From contig NZ_CP031466.1 in the NCBI RefSeq assembly GCF_003368325.1, positions 3,534,001 to 3,598,000 of the forward strand: a stretch of 64,000 nucleotides of DNA, in the 5' to 3' direction. Shown one piece after another: positions 8,641 through 17,291 of this stretch; position 1 is the first letter of the stretch, and each line of letters opens with the position of its first letter. The stretch is from Paraburkholderia caffeinilytica. GTDB lineage: Bacteria > Pseudomonadota > Gammaproteobacteria > Burkholderiales > Burkholderiaceae. The notes beneath the pieces were generated by a model. That model saw only the letters and a program-made list of their open reading frames with translations. It was not told the DNA's origin and ran no database searches. A program made the translations under genes and the position numbers.

Positions 8641-10308
8641 TTAAAAGTGCTCGCGATCGAACCCCGGCAGCGCACGCGTACCTTCAGCAGCGACCGAGTG
8701 CAGCAGCTCAGGCTCCAGGTCGAGCAAACGCAGGATCGTCGGCGCAACTTGCGTGGTCAGCACGCGTTCGTCGTTGGTCCGTCCAGCGTGATGGGCGTGC
8801 GGCACGTAGACCACGAGACCCAGATGGCTGTCGTCGGGCGCGTTGCCGCCGTGCTCTTCGTCCTTGGTCTTGCTCGACGTGTAGATAACCCCCGGATTCG
8901 GCTGAACGACGATGTCAGGCGTGCGTCCGCGTGACGGATCGCCAAACCAGCCTTTCAGTTGCGGGCCGTACAGAATGTATGCCTGCGGGCCGTCCGCACA
9001 AATGCCAGGCGCATTGCAGCTCAGATTGTCTTTCAGAGTCTTTACGACCGCGGACAGTTGGCTCTGATCGCGCAACCAGATCAGGCCGACGTCGTCGGTC
9101 TGCACGAACCCCGTATCGACGAGCCCCGTTCCGTCATTGAGGTTGCCGCTTTGCGTACTGTTCTGCCCGAAGTTGCCGTTCGGATCCAGATAGTTGTTCG
9201 CTTCAAGCAGTTTCGAGAGCGTGTCGCCGTTCTTGACCAGCTTCGAATGATCGGTCGGGGACTGGCCATGCTTCGCCGTGACGATGATCGCCGTCGACGA
9301 ATAGAGGTTGCGCTGCTTGAGTTCGGACACGATGCGGCCCAGGGCGCTGTCCAGATAGGCAATCGCGCCGGTCACCTGCGGACCCGGCGTGAAGCTCGCG
9401 TCCAGATAGCCGCCGCCGGACGCGACCGTTGCCTTCTCGGCGACGCTCAATGTCTGGAAGTTGGTCCCGAACACCGTGGGCACGTCGGCGCTGGATTGGC
9501 CCGTCGAATCCTTGCCGTCGATTTCATTGATCAGCGACTGCACATGGAGATTGTCGAACTGTTCCGTGTGCGTGTAGATGTCCGTGTAGTTCGTGTTGGT
9601 AGCCGGATCGATCGAATTGATCTCAGTGCGGGAAAGATCGTCGACGCCTGTGCCGGACGGTCCATTGAGCCAGTCGTAGCCCCACGCATGTTTGTCCGCC
9701 CAGGCGGTGCGAGCGCCTTTCACGTTGCGTTTGACCACTTCGAAAACCGTGTTGGTCTTCAGGTAATTGTGCGGATAGACGGGCGTGCAGACGCCATTGA
9801 CCAATGCGTGCGGGATGGCCTGCGGATTGAACGCGCCGCCACCGTTGAGATGGGTCAGTGCACCGCCGTTCTCGCCGTCGATACCGGTGGTCTCGTCGAA
9901 TACGACATTCCAGCCTTGTTTGCCGGTGCAATTGCTATCGGACGGTGCGTAGAGCGTGCGGTCATACGATACGTCGTAGAACAGGCCGGCGGATTTGGGC
10001 GAACCGCCGGTGACGAGCGCCGCGAGGCCCGGGAACGAATCCGAAAGACCAGGCGTGTGCGCGTTGGTGTAGGTCGTTCCCGACTTGGCCAGCAACGCAA
10101 GATTAGGACACGAGTTCGAACCGATGCAGCGTGCGACGTCCTGCTCATGCAAACCGTCGAAGCTGATCAGCAGAACGTGTTTCACTGACTCACGGTCGTG
10201 ATCGTGGTCATCGCCCGCGATTGCGGCCATCGAGTACAGTCCGGCCAGCAAGGCAACGCCCACGCCAATGGCGCTTTGTGCACGCTTCCATCTCCTGATC
10301 GCTTTCAT
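8641..10308 (-). CDS. Secreted alkaline phosphatase / nucleotide pyrophosphatase family protein
   Basis: 555 aa from ATG 10308, with AAGGATGG upstream; a longer frame to 10416 lacks a ribosome site. A signal peptide (RRWKRAQSAIGVGVALLAGL) is predicted to end ...AIA/GDD, so it is exported. The mature protein has an alkaline-phosphatase-superfamily core: VLLISFDGLHEQDV (metal aspartate), then LSDSFPGLAALVTGG carrying the nucleophile position (Ser here), and later TAKHGQSP and EHGGNAPDDSH metal ligands. The closest functional class is type I phosphodiesterase/nucleotide pyrophosphatase; substrate unknown. Isolated gene. Confidence 0.82.
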   Translation of the reverse strand: MKAIRRWKRAQSAIGVGVALLAGLYSMAAIAGDDHDHDRESVKHVLLISFDGLHEQDVARCIGSNSCPNLALLAKSGTTYTNAHTPGLSDSFPGLAALVTGGSPKSAGLFYDVSYDRTLYAPSDSNCTGKQGWNVVFDETTGIDGENGGALTHLNGGGAFNPQAIPHALVNGVCTPVYPHNYLKTNTVFEVVKRNVKGARTAWADKHAWGYDWLNGPSGTGVDDLSRTEINSIDPATNTNYTDIYTHTEQFDNLHVQSLINEIDGKDSTGQSSADVPTVFGTNFQTLSVAEKATVASGGGYLDASFTPGPQVTGAIAYLDSALGRIVSELKQRNLYSSTAIIVTAKHGQSPTDHSKLVKNGDTLSKLLEANNYLDPNGNFGQNSTQSGNLNDGTGLVDTGFVQTDDVGLIWLRDQSQLSAVVKTLKDNLSCNAPGICADGPQAYILYGPQLKGWFGDPSRGRTPDIVVQPNPGVIYTSSKTKDEEHGGNAPDDSHLGLVVYVPHAHHAGRTNDERVLTTQVAPTILRLLDLEPELLHSVAAEGTRALPGFDREHF

Positions 10309-10540
10309 TTCCCATCCTTTTAAGGTTGTCGCGAAAGATTCGGTAATCAGGGATGAATGTGCAGTGCAATTGAGTCCTCCGGATGAATCGACGCTTTCGA
10401 TTCCATAACGCACCAACGATTTATGCTACGGCGAGAAAATCACGTAATAGTTTGTATTGCTTAAGGTTTCCTTAAGCAATGCGTGAGTGGTTGGAGCCAG
10501 CAGTCCCCACGGCTGGCGCTCGCTCGTTGCCTGAAAACCG

Positions 10541-11956
10541 TCACTGCGAAGTGCCGGCGGTCTTCATCCGTATTCCACCCGGATGCGGATTGGCGTCGCT
10601 CGTATCTTCCGGCAGCAAATTCCCGTCCCCGAGACTGGCATCGGCCCGCGCGGTCTCCGGGTAGCGCTCGGGATAGAGATGCCGCTCTGCAACGCCGGCG
10701 TCGAATGTCCGCGACCACCTGGCGATCACCACCGTGGCGAGACTGTTGCCGATCGTATTGCACGTTGCGATGGCCATCGACATGAACCGGTAAACACCGA
10801 AGATGATCGCGAGCCCCTCCACCGGCAGAATGCCCGTTGAGGTGACGGTCGCGGCGAACACCACGAACGAGCCGCCCGATACGGTCGCCGCGCCTTTGGA
10901 CGTCAACAGCATCAGCAACAGCAGGCCGATCTGATGCTCGAGCGTGATGGGCACGTTGTACGCATGCGCAATGAACATCACGCCCATCGACATGAAGAGC
11001 GACGTGCCGTCGAGGTTGAACGCATAGCCTGTCGGCAATACGAGCCCGACAGTCTGCTTGGCGCAACCGAGTCTTTCGAGCTTGATCAGGAGGCGCGGCA
11101 GCGCGCTTTCCGACGACGCCGTGCCGAGCACGATGAAAATCTCGTCCTTGATATACCGCAGAAAGCGCCACAAACTGAATCCGGCCAGCTTCGCAATGAT
11201 GCCCATCACGACGACGATGAACAGCACAACCACCGCATAGAAGCTGAAGACCAGCTGCGCCAGTGCGATCAGCACCGCGGTGCCATTGCTCCCTACCGAG
11301 TAGGCGACCGCGCCGAGCGTGCCGAGCGGAGCGAGTTTCATCACGAGGTTGATAAACGAAAACAATACCTCGGAGACCAGATCGAGTCCTTCGGTAATTC
11401 TCACGCGCCGGCGTTCCGGAATCGCGAGAATGCCGATTCCGACCATCACCGCAAGGACGACCACCTGCAGCAATTCCCCTTTGACAAACGCGCCGATGAA
11501 GTTGTCGGGCACAAGATGCATGACGAATTCGCCAAACCCTTGCGGCGCCGCTTTGGCCGCCGTTGCCGGCACGGCGCCGACGCTCACGGACGTCATCCCC
11601 TTGCCGGTTTGCAGCAGGTTGCCGGCGAGTAGGCCGACCATCAGCGCGATGGTCGAGACCACCTCGAAATAGACGATCGAACGCCAGCCGACCCGGCCTG
11701 CACTCTTCACGTCGCCGGCCGATGCAATGCCGTGCACGATCGTGAGGAATACCAGCGGCGCGACGCCTGCCTTGATCAGCGCCAGGAAAATGTCGCCGAG
11801 TATTTTCAGTTGCGCGCCGAACTTCGGAAACACCAGACCGACGGCAATACCGAGTACCAGCGCCAGCAACACCTGCATGCCGAGCTTGCGGTACCACGGC
11901 AGCTTCTTCGGTGGCGCGACGTTCGATGCGTCGTGTGATGCGTTTGCGTTATTCAT
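10541..11956 (-). CDS. Dicarboxylate/amino acid:cation symporter (DAACS family)
   Basis: 471 aa from ATG 11956 with GGAGGAG upstream. The upstream GTG that opens the frame lies inside that ribosome site. The fold is GltP/DctA-like: eight hydrophobic helices, the serine-rich re-entrant loop (VLGTASSESALPRLL) and the substrate/ion motif LPTGYAFNLDGTSLFMSMG. It imports C4-dicarboxylates or acidic amino acids with H+ or Na+. It lies 32 bp downstream of a lyase gene of the fumarase/aspartase superfamily on the same strand. The pair suggests uptake plus cleavage of an amino- or carboxy-substituted succinate. Confidence 0.9.
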   Translation of the reverse strand: MNNANASHDASNVAPPKKLPWYRKLGMQVLLALVLGIAVGLVFPKFGAQLKILGDIFLALIKAGVAPLVFLTIVHGIASAGDVKSAGRVGWRSIVYFEVVSTIALMVGLLAGNLLQTGKGMTSVSVGAVPATAAKAAPQGFGEFVMHLVPDNFIGAFVKGELLQVVVLAVMVGIGILAIPERRRVRITEGLDLVSEVLFSFINLVMKLAPLGTLGAVAYSVGSNGTAVLIALAQLVFSFYAVVVLFIVVVMGIIAKLAGFSLWRFLRYIKDEIFIVLGTASSESALPRLLIKLERLGCAKQTVGLVLPTGYAFNLDGTSLFMSMGVMFIAHAYNVPITLEHQIGLLLLMLLTSKGAATVSGGSFVVFAATVTSTGILPVEGLAIIFGVYRFMSMAIATCNTIGNSLATVVIARWSRTFDAGVAERHLYPERYPETARADASLGDGNLLPEDTSDANPHPGGIRMKTAGTSQ

Positions 11957-11988
11957 CGTGTGCTCCTCCACGCCCTTTGGGGACGCCT

Positions 11989-13359
11989 TCAGATATCGCT
12001 GGACAGTTCGACAGCCCGATCGACCATGCGCGGTGCAAGGCCCAGGTAGTTGGCGGGATCGGTCATGCGGTCGATCGCGGCACGGTCGAAATGCGCAGTG
12101 ACCTCGGGCAGCGCGGCGAGCGCGTCGGCAAGCGTGCCGCCGTGCTCGTTCACCGTGCGGCAGGCGTCGTAGACGATGTCGTGGGCCTGCTGGCGGCCGG
12201 TGAACGGCGCCATTCCCATCATCACGGCCTCGGCCACGATCAGCCCTTTACTGATGCCGAGGTTGTGCTTCATGCGCTCCGTATCGACGATCAATCCGCC
12301 CAGCGCGAACTTCGCTTGATGCAACGCGCCCGCGGAGAGGATGAAGCTCTCGGGGATCGCAATCCATTCGGCATGCCAGGGGCCGGTTGCGCGTTCGAAG
12401 TCCTGAATCATCGCGTCGACCATGAGGCCCGCGTGTTGACGCACTGCTTTGGCCGCGGCCAGCATCAGCTCGCTGGAAATCGGATTGCGTTTTTGCGGCA
12501 TGGTGCTGCTCGCGCCGCGGCCCTTGACGAACGGCTCATACACTTCGGCGAATTCGGTCGAAGCCATGATCATGATGTCGAGCGCGATCTTGCCGAGCGA
12601 GCCGGTCACCAGGGCCAGCAGGTTGACGGCTTCGGCAAACCCGTCGCGTGCCACATGCCAGGTGGTGGCGGGCACACCGAGTTCGAGTTCTTCGGCAAGG
12701 GCTTTCTGGACCTCGAAGCCCTTGTCACCGAGCGAAGCCAGCGTGCCCGCCGCGCCGGCAAATTCGACGACGGCCACACGCGGACGCAATTGCGCGAGGC
12801 GCTCCTGATGCCGGTCGAACATCGCGAGCCAGATTGCGGCCTTGTAGCCGAACGTGACGGGTAGCGCCTGCTGCAAATGCGTGCGGCCGGCCATCGGCGT
12901 GTCGCGATGTTTCTTCGCGAGATCGACGAGGATCGCGCGCAACTCGCGTATGTCGCCTTCGATCGCGTCGAGCGCGTCGCGTACCTGAAGGGACACGGCG
13001 GTATCCATGATGTCCTGCGTCGTGGCGCCCCAATGTACGTAGCGTCCGGCTTCGCCACACATCTCGACCAGTTGATGCACGAGCGGGAGGATCGGATAGC
13101 CGACGATGTCGGTTTCCTCGCGCATGTGATCGAAATCGATCCGCTCGATGCTGGATTGGCGCGCGATCACGTCGGCGGCCTCGGCGGGGATCACCCCAAC
13201 GCGCGCCTCGGCCTTCGCCAAGGCCACTTCAACGTCGATATAGCGCTGCACGAGCGCGTAATCCGAAAACAACGCGCGCATCTTCGCGGTGCCGAAGGCA
13301 TCGCGAAACAGGATGGAATCGACCACGGTACTGGCCATCGGAATAGTGCGATTCGTCAT
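11989..13359 (-). CDS. Fumarase/aspartase superfamily lyase (adenylosuccinate lyase-like)
   Basis: A 456-aa protein with the superfamily signature GASSTMPQKRNP (the catalytic serine loop; PQKRN instead of the PHKRN common in 3-carboxymuconate cycloisomerase). It also has VHWGATTQDIMDTA (conserved Thr-Thr) and GRTHLQQALPVTFG (catalytic His). The C-terminus resembles the 3-carboxy-cis,cis-muconate cycloisomerase/adenylosuccinate lyase branch. Housekeeping PurB is unlikely given the transporter and GntR context. A lyase for an N-substituted aspartate or related C4 compound is more plausible. It is divergent from the GntR gene. Confidence 0.82.
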   Translation of the reverse strand: MTNRTIPMASTVVDSILFRDAFGTAKMRALFSDYALVQRYIDVEVALAKAEARVGVIPAEAADVIARQSSIERIDFDHMREETDIVGYPILPLVHQLVEMCGEAGRYVHWGATTQDIMDTAVSLQVRDALDAIEGDIRELRAILVDLAKKHRDTPMAGRTHLQQALPVTFGYKAAIWLAMFDRHQERLAQLRPRVAVVEFAGAAGTLASLGDKGFEVQKALAEELELGVPATTWHVARDGFAEAVNLLALVTGSLGKIALDIMIMASTEFAEVYEPFVKGRGASSTMPQKRNPISSELMLAAAKAVRQHAGLMVDAMIQDFERATGPWHAEWIAIPESFILSAGALHQAKFALGGLIVDTERMKHNLGISKGLIVAEAVMMGMAPFTGRQQAHDIVYDACRTVNEHGGTLADALAALPEVTAHFDRAAIDRMTDPANYLGLAPRMVDRAVELSSDI

Positions 13360-13422
13360 TGCGACCTCTTGGAAGTGCGGAAAGGACGGACGGGATGAGG
13401 GCCAGATGGATGTGGCGCTTCG

Positions 13423-13444
13423 TCAATATGTCCGGACATATTGA
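13423..13444. promoter_or_regulatory. 22-bp perfect palindrome, probable GntR operator 1
   Basis: A perfect palindrome centred at 13433/13434 with core ATATGTCCGGACATAT, in the divergent region between the lyase and GntR genes. A second copy of the same core lies 25 bp away. GT..AC spacing is typical of GntR/HutC operators. Operator role is inferred. Confidence 0.75.
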
Positions 13445-13450
13445 AATTTA

Positions 13451-13466
13451 ATATGTTCGAACATAT
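13451..13466. promoter_or_regulatory. 16-bp perfect palindrome, probable GntR operator 2
   Basis: ATATGTTCGAACATAT is a perfect palindrome centred at 13458/13459. It shares ATATGT.CG.ACATAT with the site centred 25 bp upstream, about two and a half helical turns away. It probably overlaps the promoter of the lyase/symporter operon, of the GntR gene, or both. Confidence 0.75.
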
Positions 13467-13523
13467 GGAACAAGCTATGATTTACCCTGGCGTACCAAAA
13501 CCCGCTTTCCATCCGCAAAAGAG

Positions 13524-14255
13524 ATGAACAGACCGCACTTCGCCGATATCGCGCGTGACCTGACCGAAGGCATCGCATCCGGCCGCTATCCCGTCGGATC
13601 GGTGTTGCCGACCGAGCTGGAGCTGCGTGACCTTTACCAGACGAGCCGCCATACAGTGCGTGCCGCGCTGCATGAGCTGCAGCAACTCGGTCTTGTCTCA
13701 CGGCGCAAGAATGCGGGGACGCGCGTCGAGTCCGCGCGGCCGAGAAACGACTTCAGGCCTTCGCTGGCGTCGGTCGACGACGTCGTGCAGTTCGGTTCAG
13801 AGCACTTGCGCCTGGTGCAGTCGACGGAGGAAATCGCCGTGACCGGCAAGCTCGCAAGAACGTTGCAATGCGCGGACGGTGCGCGATGGCTGCGCGTTTC
13901 GAGCCTGCGCATCGACGGAGACAGGCAGAGTCCGCCGATCGGTTGGACCGATGTGTATATCGATCCGGCTTACACGGAAGTTGCCCAGGCCGCGCGAACC
14001 CAACCGGATACGCTGATCAGTTCGTTGATCGAAACGCGTTATGGCCGCTGTATCGCGGAGATTCAGCAGGACGTGCGTGGCGCGCTGATTTCCGAGGAGA
14101 TGGCGCAACGGCTGCAGGTCGACAAGGGCACGGCGGCGCTCGAGATCGTGCGGCGCTATCTCGACGCCTCGGGCGAGACGTTCGAGGTGTCGATCAGCGT
14201 GCATCCGGCGGAACGTTTTTCGGTTTCGATGCGGCTGAAGCGCTCCGACGCTTAG
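13524..14255 (+). CDS. GntR family regulator, HutC/UTRA subfamily
   Basis: A 243-aa protein. The N-terminal GntR winged helix includes ASGRYPVGSVLPTELELRDL, then TSRHTVRAALHELQQLGL. The C-terminal UTRA effector domain includes DVRGALISEEMAQRLQVDKG and ALEIVRRYLDASGETFEVSI. HutC-type regulators bind small ligands, often the pathway substrate. It is divergent from the lyase/symporter operon, and two near-identical palindromes in the gap are its likely binding sites. Confidence 0.9.
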   Translation: MNRPHFADIARDLTEGIASGRYPVGSVLPTELELRDLYQTSRHTVRAALHELQQLGLVSRRKNAGTRVESARPRNDFRPSLASVDDVVQFGSEHLRLVQSTEEIAVTGKLARTLQCADGARWLRVSSLRIDGDRQSPPIGWTDVYIDPAYTEVAQAARTQPDTLISSLIETRYGRCIAEIQQDVRGALISEEMAQRLQVDKGTAALEIVRRYLDASGETFEVSISVHPAERFSVSMRLKRSDA

Positions 14256-14379
14256 TCCGGGCACGCATTGGCGCCTGCGGACGGGTGCTTCAAGCCGGGT
14301 TCCCAAAGTCGATTTTCAGACACCTGCGTCGAGACGGCCGGTGTGCGGTCTTGTTCGACCTATCGAACGTTTGCAATCC

Positions 14380-15126
14380 TCAACCTTCCTGACGCGTGGG
14401 CCGGAACAGGATCTCGTTGACGTCGACCTCCGGCGGCTGGCTGATTGCAAAAGCGACCGCGCGCGCAAACGAGTCGGCGGGAATCGCATATTGTTCGTAG
14501 AACCTGCTGATAAAACCGGCGACATCCGGCTCGGTTACGCTGCTCGGGAGTTCCGTCGCGACCGCGCCTGGGGAAATGACTGTCGTGCGGATGTCGTAGG
14601 GTTTGACCTCCTGGCGCAGCCCCTCGGACAACATCAGGACGGCGCTCTTGGTGGCTGCGTAAACGGCGCTGCCGGGCCGGACGGTACGGCCGGCGACCGA
14701 TGAAACATTGATGATGTGGCCGCTCTTCTGATCTTTCATGTAGGGCAACACCGCCGCGATACCGTACAGCACGCCCTTGATATTGACGTCGATGGTTCGG
14801 TCCCAGTCGTCGATCTTCAGACGCTCGAGCGGCGAGTGCGGCATCAGGCCGGCGTTGTTGATCATCACGTCCACGCGCCCGAACGTCCGTACCGCCGTGT
14901 CGACGAGTGCCTTGACGTCTTCGTGCCGGGTGACGTCGGTTGCGACTGCGACCGCTTGACCGCCATTGCTCGCCAGATCCGCCGCAAGCGTTTGAATGCG
15001 CTCGACGCGGCGTGCGCCCAGTACAAGCCTGGCGCCTCGCGCACTCAGATATCGGGCAGTCGCTTCGCCCAACCCGCTGCTTGCGCCAGTGACGACGACG
15101 ACTTTTCCTTCGATATTCGTTTCCAT
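14380..15126 (-). CDS. SDR family oxidoreductase
   Basis: 248 aa from ATG 15126 with GAAGGAAAAG upstream; the frame extends further without a ribosome site. TGASSGLG is at residues 13-20, NNAG at 90-93 and YAATK at 156-160. The C-terminus [15 protein letters not shown] matches the YdfG/clavulanate-dehydrogenase-like SDR group. It is divergent from a LysR gene and likely controlled by it. Substrate unknown. Confidence 0.9.
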   Translation of the reverse strand: METNIEGKVVVVTGASSGLGEATARYLSARGARLVLGARRVERIQTLAADLASNGGQAVAVATDVTRHEDVKALVDTAVRTFGRVDVMINNAGLMPHSPLERLKIDDWDRTIDVNIKGVLYGIAAVLPYMKDQKSGHIINVSSVAGRTVRPGSAVYAATKSAVLMLSEGLRQEVKPYDIRTTVISPGAVATELPSSVTEPDVAGFISRFYEQYAIPADSFARAVAFAISQPPEVDVNEILFRPTRQEG

Positions 15127-15322
15127 ACGCTTTTCCTTCGACCCCTCGCGAACCCGGTTTTCGCCAGACAACGGCGGGCGAGAGGGCAGAGGGGCAATCG
15201 ATGTGAGGACCGCCGGCGTACCGTGAAAGGCCGCCGACGGGAGGGTTCACCCCATCCTAGTTTGTTGTTTTATTTTTAACAATGAGCGTAGAATTTCACG
15301 GGGTATTAAGGAAAATTCATCT

Positions 15323-16231
15323 ATGCAACTGCGCGCCGGCTTATCTGAGCTGACTGCTTTCATCGCCATTGCTGAACATCGCAGCTTCCGCTCGGCGGCG
15401 CGAACGCTGGGTGTCTCGCCGCCCGCACTCAGCCATGCCGTCCGAAGTCTCGAAGAAAGTCTCAATGTGCGGTTGTTTAACCGGACCACCCGTTCGGTGG
15501 CATTGACCGAGGCTGGCGAGCATCTTCTACGGCGCGTGGGTCCCGCGCTTGCCGATCTGGAGGACGGCATCAACGAGGTCGCATCGGCAGGCAGCCGGCC
15601 GTCCGGATCGATCAGGATCAGTACGGCGGAAGCCGGAGCCCGGCCACTGATCCTTCATGTTCTCCCGGCTTTCCTCGCCGCTTATCCAGATATCCATGTC
15701 GAGATCGTTGTCGATACGCGGCTTGTCGATATCGTGGCCGATGGCTTTGACGCCGGGATCCGGATCCTTGAAGACGTGCCGCGCGACATGATCGCCGTGA
15801 AGTTCGGGCCCGACTTGCGGTTCGCCGCGGTGGCGTCGCCCGAGTATCTGTCTCGCCACGCGGCCCCCACGACGCCTGAGGAGTTGGCCCAGCATCGCTG
15901 CATCCGGTTCCGGTTCGTCAGCGGCGCGCTGTATCGTTGGGAACTCGAGCATCGCGGCAGCAGCGCGAGTATCGACGTCGCCGGGCCGATGACGCTTGGC
16001 AATACGAACCTGATGGTCGACGCGGCGTTGGCCGGGATCGGGATTGCCTGGGTTCCGGATTATCACGTTGTCGATCATTTAGCTTCCGGACGATTGATCC
16101 GTCTGCTGCCGGAGTGGTGCCCATCCCTGCCTGGCTTGTGTCTTTACTATCCGGCCAACCGGCATCCACCGACGGCGCTCAGATTATTTTCGCAAGCAGT
16201 GCGCGAATGGGCGAACGCCGATTTGCCCTAG
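15323..16231 (+). CDS. LysR family transcriptional regulator
   Basis: A 302-aa protein with N-terminal helix-turn-helix (RSFRSAARTLGVSPPALSHA, then NRTTRSVALTEAGEHLL) and a complete effector domain ending LCLYYPANRHPPTALRLFSQ. It is divergent from the SDR at 15126. The intergenic DNA has a TTGTT...AACAA dyad around 15262-15283 with the T-N11-A style of LysR boxes, so autoregulation and control of the SDR are likely. Confidence 0.9.
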   Translation: MQLRAGLSELTAFIAIAEHRSFRSAARTLGVSPPALSHAVRSLEESLNVRLFNRTTRSVALTEAGEHLLRRVGPALADLEDGINEVASAGSRPSGSIRISTAEAGARPLILHVLPAFLAAYPDIHVEIVVDTRLVDIVADGFDAGIRILEDVPRDMIAVKFGPDLRFAAVASPEYLSRHAAPTTPEELAQHRCIRFRFVSGALYRWELEHRGSSASIDVAGPMTLGNTNLMVDAALAGIGIAWVPDYHVVDHLASGRLIRLLPEWCPSLPGLCLYYPANRHPPTALRLFSQAVREWANADLP

Positions 16232-16272
16232 AATGTCGCCACCGCCACGCGGCGCACATTCCAAGACCAACC

Positions 16273-16740
16273 ATGCCACGCTACGCCTCATCGAGTTTCC
16301 GACGTGCTTCCGCCGGTATCCTGTTGGCGGCGATTTCCAGCCTGGTAGGCGGGTGTAGCGACGGGATATCGGAGACCGACGCCGCCTTCGTGACTGCCGG
16401 GACGCCGCCCCAATTCGAAACACTGCGGATGTACGGCGCGGCCTCGGACAACTACGCGCCGGGCAGCGGCGCGCATGCCGCGGGCCGGCTTCACCAGGGC
16501 TGCATGGCGATCATTCGCGCCGCGGGCCGCGATGTGCGCGAGACGGTGATTCTCGAGGACGAGCCGGGCCCATCCTTCGATCTCGATGTCACCCGTACGT
16601 CCGACGGGTGGAGCGTGACTTCGGACGGACTCACACCACCCAGCACCGATCCCGTCGGTTTCCGCACGCGCTTCACCCACTGCGTGAACGCGATCCGGGA
16701 CAAATACGCAGCTGAACCGGAAAAGGCGCCGTTCAATTAA
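16273..16740 (+). CDS. Putative small lipoprotein
   Basis: A 155-aa protein from ATG 16273. The N-terminus is basic then hydrophobic (ASAGILLAAISSLVGGC), ending in the lipobox LVGGC, so it is a predicted lipoprotein. The mature part is rich in Asp, Gly and Thr, and no domain was recognised. The frame is open upstream to 15937, inside the LysR gene, which is a shadow. Function unknown; convergent with the MerR gene. Confidence 0.65.
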   Translation: MPRYASSSFRRASAGILLAAISSLVGGCSDGISETDAAFVTAGTPPQFETLRMYGAASDNYAPGSGAHAAGRLHQGCMAIIRAAGRDVRETVILEDEPGPSFDLDVTRTSDGWSVTSDGLTPPSTDPVGFRTRFTHCVNAIRDKYAAEPEKAPFN

Positions 16741-16783
16741 GCGTCGACCCGTGTCTGTCTCGGGCGGCCTTGCGGCGAGCGGA

Positions 16784-17221
16784 CTATCGAGCGCTGCGTT
16801 TTGAGCGGCGCAACGGTTCCTGTTGCTGTGCCAGGAGGCGATCCGCCAACTCCGCCGCATCGACACAATCTCCAGCAGCCCACGCTTCGCTGAGCGTGGT
16901 GCGAAGCGTCCGTAGCGTTTTTCGCTGCGCGCGCAGGGCCGTCATGAGTTGTTCGATCTCGTCCAGCCGCGTATCGAGATTGTGCAGTAAATCCTCTTTC
17001 GGACATTGCTCGTCGCCGGTCATGGCCTCGCGCAACCGGTCGAGCGGGAAGCCGAGATTCTGCGCCAACTGCACCATGCGCAGGCGCCCAACGGTCTGGT
17101 CGGAGTAGACGCGATACCCATTGGCACTGCGCTCCGGCGCGGGCAGCAAGCCGCTTTGCTCATAAAAGCGGATGGCGGACGGTGCGAGGCCGGTTTTCTC
17201 CGCGAGTTCGCCGATTCTCAT
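16784..17221 (-). CDS. MerR family transcriptional regulator
   Basis: A 145-aa protein opening MRIGELAEKTGLAPSAIRFY, the canonical MerR helix-turn-helix, followed by NGYRVYSDQTVGRLRMVQLA and a long dimerisation helix (~residues 75-115). There is one Cys near residue 73 (DEQCPKED) and one near 118, so redox or electrophile sensing resembling SoxR/NemR-like logic is possible but unproven. It is divergent from an old-yellow-enzyme gene whose promoter carries a 19-bp spacer with a central dyad. Confidence 0.9.
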   Translation of the reverse strand: MRIGELAEKTGLAPSAIRFYEQSGLLPAPERSANGYRVYSDQTVGRLRMVQLAQNLGFPLDRLREAMTGDEQCPKEDLLHNLDTRLDEIEQLMTALRAQRKTLRTLRTTLSEAWAAGDCVDAAELADRLLAQQQEPLRRSKRSAR

Positions 17222-17226
17222 AACGC

Positions 17227-17257
17227 TTGACCTTCAAGTTGACTTGAATCTTAGTAT
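17227..17257 (+). promoter_or_regulatory. MerR-type promoter with 19-bp spacer and central dyad
   Basis: TTGACC (17227-17232) and TAGTAT (17252-17257) are -35/-10 candidates separated by 19 bp, the elongated spacing of MerR-activated promoters. Within the spacer, TTCAAGT (17233-17239) and ACTTGAA (17242-17248) form a perfect dyad around TG. This fits activation of the OYE gene, and probably autoregulation, by the adjacent MerR protein. Confidence 0.75.
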
Positions 17258-17291
17258 AGCGGCATCGCTCATCCTGCAAGCGGACTTCGCC

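Noticed and set aside
8959..10188. 409-aa plus-strand frame
   Set aside because: Antisense shadow of the phosphatase-family gene.
10461..11897. 478-aa minus-strand frame
   Set aside because: Alternative frame of the symporter gene, Arg-rich, no ribosome site.
11989..13359. Housekeeping adenylosuccinate lyase (purB)
   Set aside because: Signature and context with a symporter and GntR regulator point to a catabolic lyase.
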